Shown here: positions 18,205 through 28,979 of the stretch, in pieces | Layout: each line of letters opens with the position of its first letter | Numbering within the stretch: the first letter of the stretch is position 1 | DNA from: Myxococcales bacterium | Lineage (GTDB): Bacteria > Myxococcota_A > Polyangia > Haliangiales > Haliangiaceae | Direction of reading: 5' to 3' | NCBI GenBank assembly: GCA_016717005.1 | Contig: JADJUF010000039.1 | Span: forward strand, 248,001-312,000 | Length of the DNA stretch: 64,000 nucleotides | Program-made: the position numbers and the translations under genes | Notes under the pieces: generated by a model | What the model saw: the letters and a program-made list of their open reading frames with translations, nothing else | Told to the model about the DNA's origin: nothing | The model's database searches: none

Positions 18205-21048
18205 TCAGCGCAGGATCTTGCCGTCGGCGTCGAGCACCTTGACGGTGCCGAGCTTGAGCGCGCGGACGCCCGCCTCGATCTTGCCGAGGTCGCCGACGAT
18301 CACCCAGGTCAGCGCCGCCGGCTTGATCGCCGCGGCCGCGGCCTGGACCTGGGCCGGCGTCAGCGCCGAGATCGCCGCGGCGCGCTTGGCCGCGTAGTCG
18401 TCGGGCCGGCCGTACAGGACGATGCCGCTGAGCGTGCCCAGCACCGAGCCCGCGGTCTCGTACGAGCCCGGCAGGGCGCGGACCTCGTTGACCTGGATCT
18501 TGGCGACCTCGGCCGGCTTGGCCGGGGCCTTGCCGGTCGCGAACTCGCGGATCTCGCGGTCGAGCTCCTTGATCGACTCGATCGTCTTGTCGATCTGCAC
18601 CGACGCGCTCGCGCCCCACGGCCGCTGGCCGAGCGCGCCCGCGACGCCCGAGTACGCGCCGTAGGACCAGTGCTTGTCCTCGCGCAGGTTCATGTTCAGG
18701 CGCGAGCTGAACTCGCCGCCGAGGACCGAGTTGGCCAGCTCGAGCTCGATCGCGCGCGCGTCCTTCGACGACGGGACCAGCTGCGCGACGGTGATCGTCG
18801 CCTGGACCGCGCCGGGCTGATCGATCAGGAACACCCGCGGCGCGGTCGGCAGCTTGACCGTCGGCACCGCGACCGCCGGGCTCGGCGTCGCCGGCGCCTG
18901 CCAGCCGCCGAGCGCGGCCTCGAGCTTGGGCGTGAGCTCGGCCAGCGTGGTGTCGCCGACGACGATCAAGGTCGCCTGGTCGGGCGTCAGCCTGGCCTTG
19001 ACCCACGCCTGCAGCTCGGCGCGGGTCAGCGCCTCGATCGACGCCTCGGTGCCGGTGCCGCTCGGCGGCGCGGCGTAGGGGTGACCGGCGCCGTAGAGCA
19101 GCGGCGCCATCGCGCGCCGGGCCAGCGAGCTGGGCCGCGCCTTCTCCTGCTGCAGCCCGGCCAGCCAGGTCGCGCGCACGCGCTCGAGCTCGGCGGCGTC
19201 GAAGGTGGGCCGGAGCAGCACGTCGGCCATCACCGCCAGCGACGGCTCGAGGTTCGAGGTCAGCGCCGCCAGCGAGACGCTGGCCTGGTCGAGCGACGCG
19301 CCGGCGCCGAGCCGCGCGCCCAGCGCCTCGATCCGATCGCCCAGCGCCAGCGCGCTGTAGCCGCCGGCGCCCTCGTCGAGCATGCCCATCGCGAACGCCG
19401 CCAGGCCCTGCTTGCCGGCCGGATCCGACGACGTGCCGGCGCCGACGACGTCGAGGGTCAGCTGCACCAGCGGCAGGCCGTGGCGCTCGGCCAGCACCAC
19501 CTTGAGGCCGTTCGACAGCGTGGCCCGGGCCACCGTCGGGAACACCAGCGCCGGGAAGGTGTCGGTCGTCGGCACGCCCTTGGAGCGATCGACGTCCGAG
19601 GCCACGGCCTTGAGCCGCCGATCCGCGGCCGCGACCTTGGTCGGCGGCAGGTCCGGGATCGCCGCCGGCTCGACCAGCGGCGTGCGCGCGCCCGGCTGCA
19701 CGACCAGCGTGTGGTCGCCCTTGCTGAGCCACCTCTTGCCGACGGCCTTGAGCTGGGCCGGCGTCACGCCGGCGATGGTCTTGAGGCTGGCCTTGTAGCA
19801 GTCGGGCTTGCCGGTGAAGACCGCGCACTCGGCCAGCGTGTCGGCCTTGCCGCCGAAGCCACCGATGCGCTCGAGCCCGCGCGTGAAGTTGGCCGCGATG
19901 ACGGTCTTGGCCTGGGCCAGCTCGGCCGCGGTCGGGCCGGCCTTGACCAGCGCCGCCAGCTCCTCGGCGATGGCCCGCTCGACCGCCGCCGGATCGCCGC
20001 CGGCCTTGACGTCGGCCGAGATGAAGAACGTGCCGCCCAGCTCCGACGCCCACGCCGCCGCGCTGACGCGATCGACGAGCTTGTCGGCGTGGAGCAGCCG
20101 GCGGTCGAGGCGCGACGACCGCGCGCCGCCCAGCACGAACGCCAGCACCTGCAGCCGGTCGGCGTCGACGGTGCCGGCCCCGGGGACGTTCCAGACCCGG
20201 TAGATCCGGGTCTGCGGCACCTGGTCGGCGACCTCGGCCCGGGTCGACGCCTTGCGCGCGGCGATCTGCGGCTTCATCTTCGGCACCGACGCGGTCGGCG
20301 CGATGTCGCCGAAGTAGCGCGCGACCTTGACCTTGGCGGTCGCGACGTCGATGTCGCCGGCCAGCACCAGCACCGCGTTGTTGGGGCCGTACCAGCTCCG
20401 GAACCAGTTCTTGACGTCGTCGAGGGTCGCGGCGTCGAGATCGGCCATCGAGCCGATCGTCGTGTGGTGGTACGGGTGGCCCTCGGGGTAGCTCGCGGCG
20501 CCGAGCAGATCGAACACCTGGCCGTAGGGCTGGTTCTCGCCCTGGCGCTTCTCGTTCTGGACCACGCCGCGCTGCTCGTCGAGCGCGGCCTGGTCGATCG
20601 CGCCGAGCAGGTGGCCCATGCGATCCGACTCCATCCACAGCGCCATGTCGAGCGCGGTGGTGGGCACGTTCTCGAAGTAGTTGGTGCGGTCGCTGTTGGT
20701 CGTGCCGTTCTGGTCGGTGGCGCCGACCAGCTCGAACGGCTCGAAGAACTCGCCGGCGTGGTGCTCCGAGCCCTGGAACATCAGGTGCTCGAACAGGTGC
20801 GCGAAGCCGCTGCGGCCGCGCGGCTCGTTCTTCGAGCCGACGTGGTACCAGAGGTTGACCGCGACGATCGGCGCCTTGCGGTCGGTGTGGACGATGACCC
20901 GCAGCCCGTTGGGCAGCTTGAACTCGTCGTACGCGATCTCCACCTTGGGCGGCGGCGCGGCCAGCGCCGGCGCCGCGGCGGCGACGAGCGCGGTCAGGGC
21001 GAGAGAGGCGCGGGTGCGCGGGTGGCTGGGGCGGCGGGACGTGGGCAT
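18205..21048 (-). CDS. M16 family zinc metalloprotease (two tandem M16 modules), secreted
   Basis: About 947 aa. The signal peptide MPTSRRPSHPRTRASLALTALVAAAAPALA is followed by module 1 (40-470), with the inverted zinc motif HLFEH (residues 84-88; FAHLFEHLMF) and the distal Glu in GVVQNEKRQ about 70 residues later, so it is catalytically complete. Module 2 (490-940) begins FPTVARATLSNGLKVVLAERHG and lacks HxxEH, as is usual for the inactive half that closes the chamber. Such pitrilysin-like proteins degrade peptides in the periplasm. ATG 21048 is preferred (AGGA five bases upstream); ATG 21063 and GTG 21072 are alternatives. Its stop lies inside the 72-bp repeat tail of the convergent CARF gene. 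Confidence 0.92.
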   Translation of the reverse strand: MPTSRRPSHPRTRASLALTALVAAAAPALAAPPPKVEIAYDEFKLPNGLRVIVHTDRKAPIVAVNLWYHVGSKNEPRGRSGFAHLFEHLMFQGSEHHAGEFFEPFELVGATDQNGTTNSDRTNYFENVPTTALDMALWMESDRMGHLLGAIDQAALDEQRGVVQNEKRQGENQPYGQVFDLLGAASYPEGHPYHHTTIGSMADLDAATLDDVKNWFRSWYGPNNAVLVLAGDIDVATAKVKVARYFGDIAPTASVPKMKPQIAARKASTRAEVADQVPQTRIYRVWNVPGAGTVDADRLQVLAFVLGGARSSRLDRRLLHADKLVDRVSAAAWASELGGTFFISADVKAGGDPAAVERAIAEELAALVKAGPTAAELAQAKTVIAANFTRGLERIGGFGGKADTLAECAVFTGKPDCYKASLKTIAGVTPAQLKAVGKRWLSKGDHTLVVQPGARTPLVEPAAIPDLPPTKVAAADRRLKAVASDVDRSKGVPTTDTFPALVFPTVARATLSNGLKVVLAERHGLPLVQLTLDVVGAGTSSDPAGKQGLAAFAMGMLDEGAGGYSALALGDRIEALGARLGAGASLDQASVSLAALTSNLEPSLAVMADVLLRPTFDAAELERVRATWLAGLQQEKARPSSLARRAMAPLLYGAGHPYAAPPSGTGTEASIEALTRAELQAWVKARLTPDQATLIVVGDTTLAELTPKLEAALGGWQAPATPSPAVAVPTVKLPTAPRVFLIDQPGAVQATITVAQLVPSSKDARAIELELANSVLGGEFSSRLNMNLREDKHWSYGAYSGVAGALGQRPWGASASVQIDKTIESIKELDREIREFATGKAPAKPAEVAKIQVNEVRALPGSYETAGSVLGTLSGIVLYGRPDDYAAKRAAAISALTPAQVQAAAAAIKPAALTWVIVGDLGKIEAGVRALKLGTVKVLDADGKILR

Positions 21049-21336
21049 CGGGTTCCTGGGCATGAGTGACACGCGGCGTGCAACCTACCAGCGCGCCCCC
21101 GCAAGTCGAGATCACAGTGGCTGACCAGGCGCGGCCCGTCGTCGACGGGACACGTGCGACACCTGCGACCCGCGCGTGGCCCGGCCCGGACCGTCGCCGG
21201 CCGGTGTGAGCCCGGTTCGACCGCCCCGCGCCGCTGCGTCGCAGCCACGAGCGCCGCGATCCCGTCGGCGGCCCTGGTTTCTTGCGGTAGGCTGCGCCCG
21301 ATCACTCCGACCACGTCTCGCACCACGGAAGCGCAC

Positions 21337-23706
<2,370 letters not shown>

Positions 23707-23717
23707 GGAGCCGACCA

Positions 23718-24881
23718 ATGAACGACATCATCATCGCTGAAGCTGTTCGGTCCGCGGTCGGCCGCGGTCACAAGGGCTCGCTGTCGCAGCGCCGCCCCGA
23801 CGAGCTGGCCGCGGACGTGCTGCGGGGCCTGCTCGCGCGCGTGCCCCAGGCCCGGGGCCACATCGACGACGTGGTCATGGGCTGCGCCATGCCCGAGGGT
23901 GAGCAGGGCCTCAACGTCGCGCGCCTGATCGCGCTGTCGGCCGACCTCGGCATCGAGGTCTCGGCCCAGACCATCAACCGGTTCTGCTCGAGCGGCCTGC
24001 AGGCCATCGCCACCGCGGCCGGCGCGATCGCGATCGGCTCGTGCGACGCGGTCATCGCCGGCGGCGTCGAGTCGATGACCTACGTGCCGATGACCGGCTT
24101 CCACATCTCGGCCTCGCCCGAGCTGATGGCGTCGTTGCCGTCGGCCAACACGCCGATGGGCATCACCGCCGAGAACGTCGCCAAGAAGTTCGGGATCACC
24201 CGGGCCGATCAGGACAAGTTCGCGCTGTGGTCGCAGCAGAAGGCCAAGGCCGCGCTCGACAAGGGCACGTTCAACGACGAGATCGTGCCGGTGCGCGCGG
24301 TCTCGTTCGACGCCAACGGCGACAAGGTCTACCGGGACTTCACCGTCGACGAGCTGCCGCGCCCCGAGACCACGCTCGAGGGCCTGGGCAAGCTGCCGCC
24401 GGCGTTCGCGCAGGGCGGCTCGGTCACGGCCGGCAACGCCTCGCCGATCTCCGACGGCGCGGCCGCCGCGCTGGTGCTGTCGGCGGCCAAGGCCAAGGAG
24501 CTCGGCGTCAAGCCGCTCGGCTACTTCCGCTCGTTCGTGACCGTCGGCGTCGATCCGGCGATCATGGGCATCGGCCCGCTGCCGGCGGTGCAGAAGCTGC
24601 TCGCCAAGACCAACCTGACGGTCGCCGACATCGACCTGTTCGAGATGAACGAGGCGTTCGCGTCGCAGGCGGTCTACTGCCAGCGCGAGCTGGGCATCCC
24701 CGACGACAAGCTCAACGTCAACGGCGGCGCGATCGCGCTCGGTCACCCGCTGGGCTGCACCGGCGCCAAGCTGACCGCGACGGCGCTGTACGAGCTGCGC
24801 CGCCGCGGCGGTCGCTACGCGATCGTGACGATGTGCATCGGCGGCGGCCAGGGCGCCGCCGGCCTGTTCGAGCGGGCGTAG
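23718..24881 (+). CDS. fadA: Acetyl-CoA acyltransferase (3-ketoacyl-CoA thiolase)
   Basis: A 387-aa thiolase. The acyl-accepting Cys90 is in INRFCSSGLQAIA, the active-site His in NGGAIALGHPLGCTGAK and the second Cys in MCIGGGQGAAG; VESMTYVPM and GNASPISDGAAA are also typical. It cleaves 3-ketoacyl-CoA to acetyl-CoA and a shortened acyl-CoA, the last step of the pathway begun by the upstream fadN-type gene. A strong GAGGAG lies eight bases before ATG and only 11 bp separate it from fadN, so the two are one operon. An acyl-CoA dehydrogenase (fadE), often third in such operons, is not in view. Confidence 0.95.
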   Translation: MNDIIIAEAVRSAVGRGHKGSLSQRRPDELAADVLRGLLARVPQARGHIDDVVMGCAMPEGEQGLNVARLIALSADLGIEVSAQTINRFCSSGLQAIATAAGAIAIGSCDAVIAGGVESMTYVPMTGFHISASPELMASLPSANTPMGITAENVAKKFGITRADQDKFALWSQQKAKAALDKGTFNDEIVPVRAVSFDANGDKVYRDFTVDELPRPETTLEGLGKLPPAFAQGGSVTAGNASPISDGAAAALVLSAAKAKELGVKPLGYFRSFVTVGVDPAIMGIGPLPAVQKLLAKTNLTVADIDLFEMNEAFASQAVYCQRELGIPDDKLNVNGGAIALGHPLGCTGAKLTATALYELRRRGGRYAIVTMCIGGGQGAAGLFERA

Positions 24882-24884
24882 CGG

Positions 24885-25004
24885 TCAGCCCGCGGCCAGC
24901 GCCTGGGCCTCGGCCCACAGCGCGGCCAGGTCGAGCTCGGCGATCCAGCGGTCGAGGTAGGGGTGGTCTCGACGATCCACCCGGACCACGCCGCCGGCGG
25001 TCAT
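24885..25004 (-). pseudogene. Internally deleted partner of the 83-aa gene (39 codons left)
   Basis: ATG at 25004 overlaps the TGA of the upstream 83-aa gene (ATGA) and opens a 39-codon frame: MTAGGVVRVDRRDHPYLDRW, then IAELDLAALWAEAQALAAG. In other bacteria, as far as I recall, the 83-aa gene is followed by a nucleotidyltransferase-like gene of about 150-200 codons. This peptide resembles only its C-terminal end (a LDRWxxELDLxxLW pattern) fused to a start, so it looks like an internal deletion. It could still be translated because the coupling signal is intact. Confidence 0.4.
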
Positions 25005-25252
25005 GGCTCCGGCAGCGGCTGGGTCGGCCACGCGCGCCGACACAGGTCGTCGCCGTACAGGAGCCGCACCAGCGCGCGCACGGCGGTGGCCTGGTCGTAG
25101 GCGGGGTGGCGGGCGCGGATTCCACCGCGCGCCGAACGCCGCGCGGCGTCGGACATCTCGACCGCCAGCGCCAGGCGCTGCGACGGCGTCATCGCGGCCA
25201 GCACCGCCATCTGGACGGCGTGGGCCTCGACCGCGGTGTCCGCGGCGCGCAT
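25001..25252 (-). CDS. Small conserved hypothetical protein
   Basis: An 83-aa protein: MRAADTAVEAHAVQMAVLAA, then MTPSQRLALAVEMSDAARR, ARGGIRARHPAYDQATAVRA, LVRLLYGDDLCRRAWP. The LTPSQRLxLAxxMSxxAR...GIRxRHPxYxxxxxxxAxxRLLYGDxL pattern is widespread, including actinobacteria and cyanobacteria, usually paired with a nucleotidyltransferase-like gene. The pairing recalls toxin-antitoxin or similar two-gene modules, but no function is proven to my knowledge. Its stop overlaps the start of the truncated partner by four bases. Confidence 0.6.
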   Translation of the reverse strand: MRAADTAVEAHAVQMAVLAAMTPSQRLALAVEMSDAARRSARGGIRARHPAYDQATAVRALVRLLYGDDLCRRAWPTQPLPEP

Positions 25253-25433
25253 CGCGGGACCAGTCTACCGCACGCCCCGCGCACCGTCGTCACCCGATCC
25301 CCGGCCCTCAGTTTTCCGAGGAGCCGCGGCGCCGCGGTCACGGAACGCCACCGCGGCGGCGGGCCCGGTCCCCTCGGATCCCGCGCGCTTGGCCCGGCGC
25401 GACGGTGGCGCGCGCCTTGCTGTACGGTCGGCC

Positions 25434-25970
25434 ATGGTCCGCGCCGTCGCCTTGCTCTCGATCGCCGCCCTCGCCGGCTGCTCGCTCTACTTCAACGACG
25501 GCGGCGACGCGGTCCCCGACGCCGGCGAGGCCTGCGGCGCGGTCGACACCGGTCCCCCGCTCGAGCTGCGCAACCCCGACAACCTGGAGTGCGTGTCTTT
25601 CGGCGGCGGTCAGTGCCCGCCCGGCTGCCCGTGCCCGCTCTCGGACTCGGCCGACCAGGCGCCGGCGCCGGGGTGGGGCGTGTGCGGCGGGCCGTGCGAC
25701 GTGCTCGGCGAGCTCGACTGCATGGTCGACGACCAGTGCCGCGCCGCCTACGACTACGACTGCTACACCGGCACCCAGGACTGCGCGGCGCTGACCGCGT
25801 TCCTCGGCTGCTTCTCGCTGTCGCAGACGTTCTCGGCCGGCGCGTGCGAGGGCCTCGACTCGTGGTCGTGCTCGGCCCGCAACGACTGCATCGCGCTGCA
25901 CAAGCAGGTGTGCGACGCGAGCGGCGCCTGCTGGCCGCAGTTCTTCGAGTGCCGGTCCGAGGGCCGCTGA
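25434..25970 (+). CDS. Cysteine-rich lipoprotein
   Basis: A 178-aa protein. MVRAVALLSIAALAGC is a lipoprotein signal with lipobox LAGC. The mature part holds about 18 cysteines in CxxC, CPPGCPCP, CGGPC and CDASGAC contexts, suggesting a disulfide-dense extracellular or periplasmic module. Residues 18-45 form an acidic linker (YFNDGGDAVPDAGEAC). This is a common kind of Myxococcota surface lipoprotein without known function. It is a single gene with ATG start, 58 bp before the metallopeptidase lipoprotein on the same strand. Confidence 0.7.
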   Translation: MVRAVALLSIAALAGCSLYFNDGGDAVPDAGEACGAVDTGPPLELRNPDNLECVSFGGGQCPPGCPCPLSDSADQAPAPGWGVCGGPCDVLGELDCMVDDQCRAAYDYDCYTGTQDCAALTAFLGCFSLSQTFSAGACEGLDSWSCSARNDCIALHKQVCDASGACWPQFFECRSEGR

Positions 25971-26028
25971 CGTCGACGGCGGCCGCCGCCGGTGGTGCGC
26001 GGCGCCCACATGCGCTACCACCCCGACC

Positions 26029-28026
26029 ATGAAGCTCGTCGCTCAGGCACTGCTCGCGACCGCCCTCGCCGCCGGATGCTCCTCGGGCGCCGGCAAGCCC
26101 AAGACCCCCAACGAGCCGCCGCCGCCGCCCAAGCCGGCGGTGCGCTACGACGCCGTCACCCGCGCCGACTTCAACCAGCGCGCCGCCACCCGCGCGCTGC
26201 CGCTGTTCTGGCGCACCGACGCCGATGGCGACAACACGCTCGATCCCGACGAGCTGGTCGCGCTGTGGGGCTGGGACGGCCCGGCCCTCGACACGCTGAT
26301 CAAGGGCGGCGCCTTCACCCCGGCGTTCGAGGCGATCTACGCGTCGCTGACCAAGCCGATCGATCCCGCGGCCGCGCCCGCCGCCGATCGCGCGCGCCAG
26401 ACCGCGCTGCTGGCCGAGCTGGCCCAGGGCGCCCCGACCCTGGTCGAGACCGATCTCCGGGCCGCCTCCGAGGAGGACCTGGCGCTGATCGATCACATCA
26501 CCAAGGCCGCGACGCTGATCGAGCGCGTCCACGCTCGCCAGAACGGCGTGCTCGGCATGGCCGACAAGATCCCGGCCGGCGACACCGTCTCGCGCATGGT
26601 GTTCTTCCGCAACCAGAGCCCGGTGTGCCTGGCGCCCAAGACCGAGAGCGATCCGGCCTGCACGGCGGTCGCCGGCGTCACCAAGCCGCCGGTCGGGCTG
26701 TACCCGGCCGCGCTCCAGGCCAACCCCAAGTTCTGCGCCAAGATGACCGGCCCGCTCGCCGATCACTTCGCGGTCGTGGTCGAGGGCGCCAAGGGCCTCG
26801 AGGCCGTACCCTACAACGTCGCCTACAAGGACGACCTCGAGGCGATCGCGGTCGAGCTCGAGGCCGCGGCCGCCGCGATCACCACCGACGACGAGGCCGC
26901 GTTCAAGGCCTACCTCACCGCCGCCGCGCAGGCGTTCCGCGACAACGACTGGGAGCGCGCCGACGTGGCGTGGGCCGCGATGGGCGACGCCGGCTCGAAG
27001 TGGTACCTGCGGGTCGGCCCCGACGAGGTCTACTACGAGCCGTGCGCGCTCAAGGCCGGCTTCCACCTCGGCTTCGCGTACATCAACCCGGGCTCGGTCG
27101 AGTGGCGCGATCGCCTGACCCCGCTCAAGGACAAGATGGAGCAGGCGCTGGCCAAGCTGGCCGGCAAGCCCTACAAGGCCCGCAAGGTCGGCTTCCGCCT
27201 GCCCGACTTCATCGACATCATCGTCAACGCGGGCGACGCGCGCTCGAACATCGGCGCGACGATCGGCCAGTCGCTGCCCAACTGGGGCAAGGTGTCCGAC
27301 GCGGGCGGCCGCACGGTCGCGATGACCAACCTCTACACCGACGCCGACAGCGCGGCCAACCTCACCGCCCAGACCTCGTCGCTGTTCTGCGCCGCGACCC
27401 AGGCCAAGGTCTCGACCGAGCCGTCGGTGGCGTTGATGTCGACGGTCCTGCACGAGGCCGCGCACAACCTCGGCCCGTCCCACGACTACAAGGTCAAGGG
27501 CAAGACCGACGACGCGATCTTCGGCGGCCCGATGGCGGCGATGATGGAGGAGCTCAAGGCCCAGACCGCGGCGCTGTACTTCGTCGACTGGCTGGCCAAG
27601 CAGGGCGCGCTGCCGGCCGACCTCGTCGGCACCTCGCACGTGCGCGACGTCGCGTGGGCGTTCGGCCACGTCGCCAACGGCATGTACGCCAGCAACGGCT
27701 CGCCCAAGACCTACTCGCAGCTCGCCGCGATCCAGCTCGGCACGCTGTTCGCCGCCGGCGTGCTGCAGTGGGACCCCGAGGCCCAGGCCGCCAACGGCAC
27801 CGACACCGGCTGCTTCGAGCTCGACCTCGACGCGTGGCCGGCCGCGGTCGACAAGCTGGCCGCGCGGGTCCTGGCCGCCAAGGGCAAGGGCGACAAGAAG
27901 GACGCGCTCGCGATGAAGGCCACGTTCGTCGACGGCGCCGACGCCTGGGGCGACCTGCGCGCGACGATCGCCGAGCGCTGGCTGCGCGCGCCCAAGGCCA
28001 GCTTCGTCTACAGCCTGCGCCGCTGA
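26029..28026 (+). CDS. HEAAH zinc metallopeptidase-like lipoprotein with EF-hand-like loop
   Basis: A 665-aa lipoprotein: signal MKLVAQALLATALAAGC with lipobox, then a Pro-rich linker. An EF-hand-like calcium loop DADGDNTLDPDEL is at about residue 65-77. The catalytic-looking motif TVLHEAAHNLGPSHDY (HExxH, about 470-480) is followed, about 25 residues on, by AAMMEELKAQTAALYFVDWL, which recalls the second Glu helix (EExRA) of M49 dipeptidyl-peptidase III-like enzymes. A small Cys pair flanks SLFCAATQAK. It may be an anchored periplasmic or surface gluzincin; substrate unknown. ATG start with a short spacer. Confidence 0.8.
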   Translation: MKLVAQALLATALAAGCSSGAGKPKTPNEPPPPPKPAVRYDAVTRADFNQRAATRALPLFWRTDADGDNTLDPDELVALWGWDGPALDTLIKGGAFTPAFEAIYASLTKPIDPAAAPAADRARQTALLAELAQGAPTLVETDLRAASEEDLALIDHITKAATLIERVHARQNGVLGMADKIPAGDTVSRMVFFRNQSPVCLAPKTESDPACTAVAGVTKPPVGLYPAALQANPKFCAKMTGPLADHFAVVVEGAKGLEAVPYNVAYKDDLEAIAVELEAAAAAITTDDEAAFKAYLTAAAQAFRDNDWERADVAWAAMGDAGSKWYLRVGPDEVYYEPCALKAGFHLGFAYINPGSVEWRDRLTPLKDKMEQALAKLAGKPYKARKVGFRLPDFIDIIVNAGDARSNIGATIGQSLPNWGKVSDAGGRTVAMTNLYTDADSAANLTAQTSSLFCAATQAKVSTEPSVALMSTVLHEAAHNLGPSHDYKVKGKTDDAIFGGPMAAMMEELKAQTAALYFVDWLAKQGALPADLVGTSHVRDVAWAFGHVANGMYASNGSPKTYSQLAAIQLGTLFAAGVLQWDPEAQAANGTDTGCFELDLDAWPAAVDKLAARVLAAKGKGDKKDALAMKATFVDGADAWGDLRATIAERWLRAPKASFVYSLRR

Positions 28027-28256
28027 CGCCGAGGGTCCCGCCGCGACACCGCCGACCTCGCGCTCGTCCGCGCGGACCCGCGCGCCGCCCGGCTGATGGC
28101 CGCACCGCGCGACCCGGTGCCGCGGTGCCGGATCTCGCGGCGGGCCAGGAGCCTGCGCCGCCCGGAGCCGCCGCCGTCACCTCGCCGGCGATCCCTCCGG
28201 CAGGGGCGGGGGCGGCGGGGTCGGCGGCGCGGGTCTCGGGCGTCGCGGCGCCGCGC

Positions 28257-28586
28257 GCAGCGCGGCTCGCGCGTGCTGCCGTCGGCCGGCAGGATCACGT
28301 CGAGGCGCTTCCGCTCGAGCAGGGCGCCGCGCCGATCGCGGAACGCGACGGCGACCTGGGCGGGCGTGGTGGCCATGACCGGCGCGACCAGCCCGAGCGC
28401 GAACGACAGATCGCCGTCGAGGGCGCCCTGCCCGCGCGTGAGGAAGCAGGTGGCCTCGACGCGGACCGGGGACGCGAGGCCAGGCAGGTCGGGGAGCCCC
28501 GGCTCGTCGGTGCGCGTCAGCGGCACCGGCCCGGCGACGGCGGCGTCGAAGGCACCGACCTGCCATCGCCCGGCGCGATCTGGAAC
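28257..28586 (-). pseudogene. Possible remnant of a hypothetical gene
   Basis: In the 950 bp between 28026 and 28980 no intact gene is convincing. On the minus strand 28586 to 28257 encodes a protein-like stretch (RAGRWQVGAFDAAVAGPVPL, LPGLASPVRVEATCFLTRGQ, LSFALGLVAPVMATTPAQVA, RDRRGALLERKRLDVILPAD) flanked by arginine/proline-rich frame noise. Beyond 28257 a different frame ends in PPPPPLPEGSPAR, so a frameshift is likely. No function is recognised. Confidence 0.3.
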
Positions 28587-28979
28587 GGCCGCGCTCGGCG
28601 GGCGGTGGCCGTGCGCGCGCGCGCGCGTGGGCGGTGTCGTCGCGGCGCCGGGGGGTCGCGCAGGTGCCGGCGCGGCGCCTCGCGCGGGGCGCTCGTCGCG
28701 TCGTGGGGGCCAGCGTCGGCGCGCCGGCGTCCGCGCCGCGCGTGCGCGCGGCCCCGTCGCGGCAGCTCGCGGGCCTGGTCGAGGCGTCGACCACGCCGTC
28801 GGTCGCGCAGCCAGTCGGCACGGAGCCACGACGAACAGGCCCAGTTGCACGACATGCTGACGCTGGCGCGCCTGGGTGAGTCGGGGTACCTCGACCCACC
28901 GGCGCCGCCGCGGTCACCGCGGCGGACCACCCGCAGGCGATCGCGCCTGGCCGAGGCCGATCCGTGGACGACCGACTCG

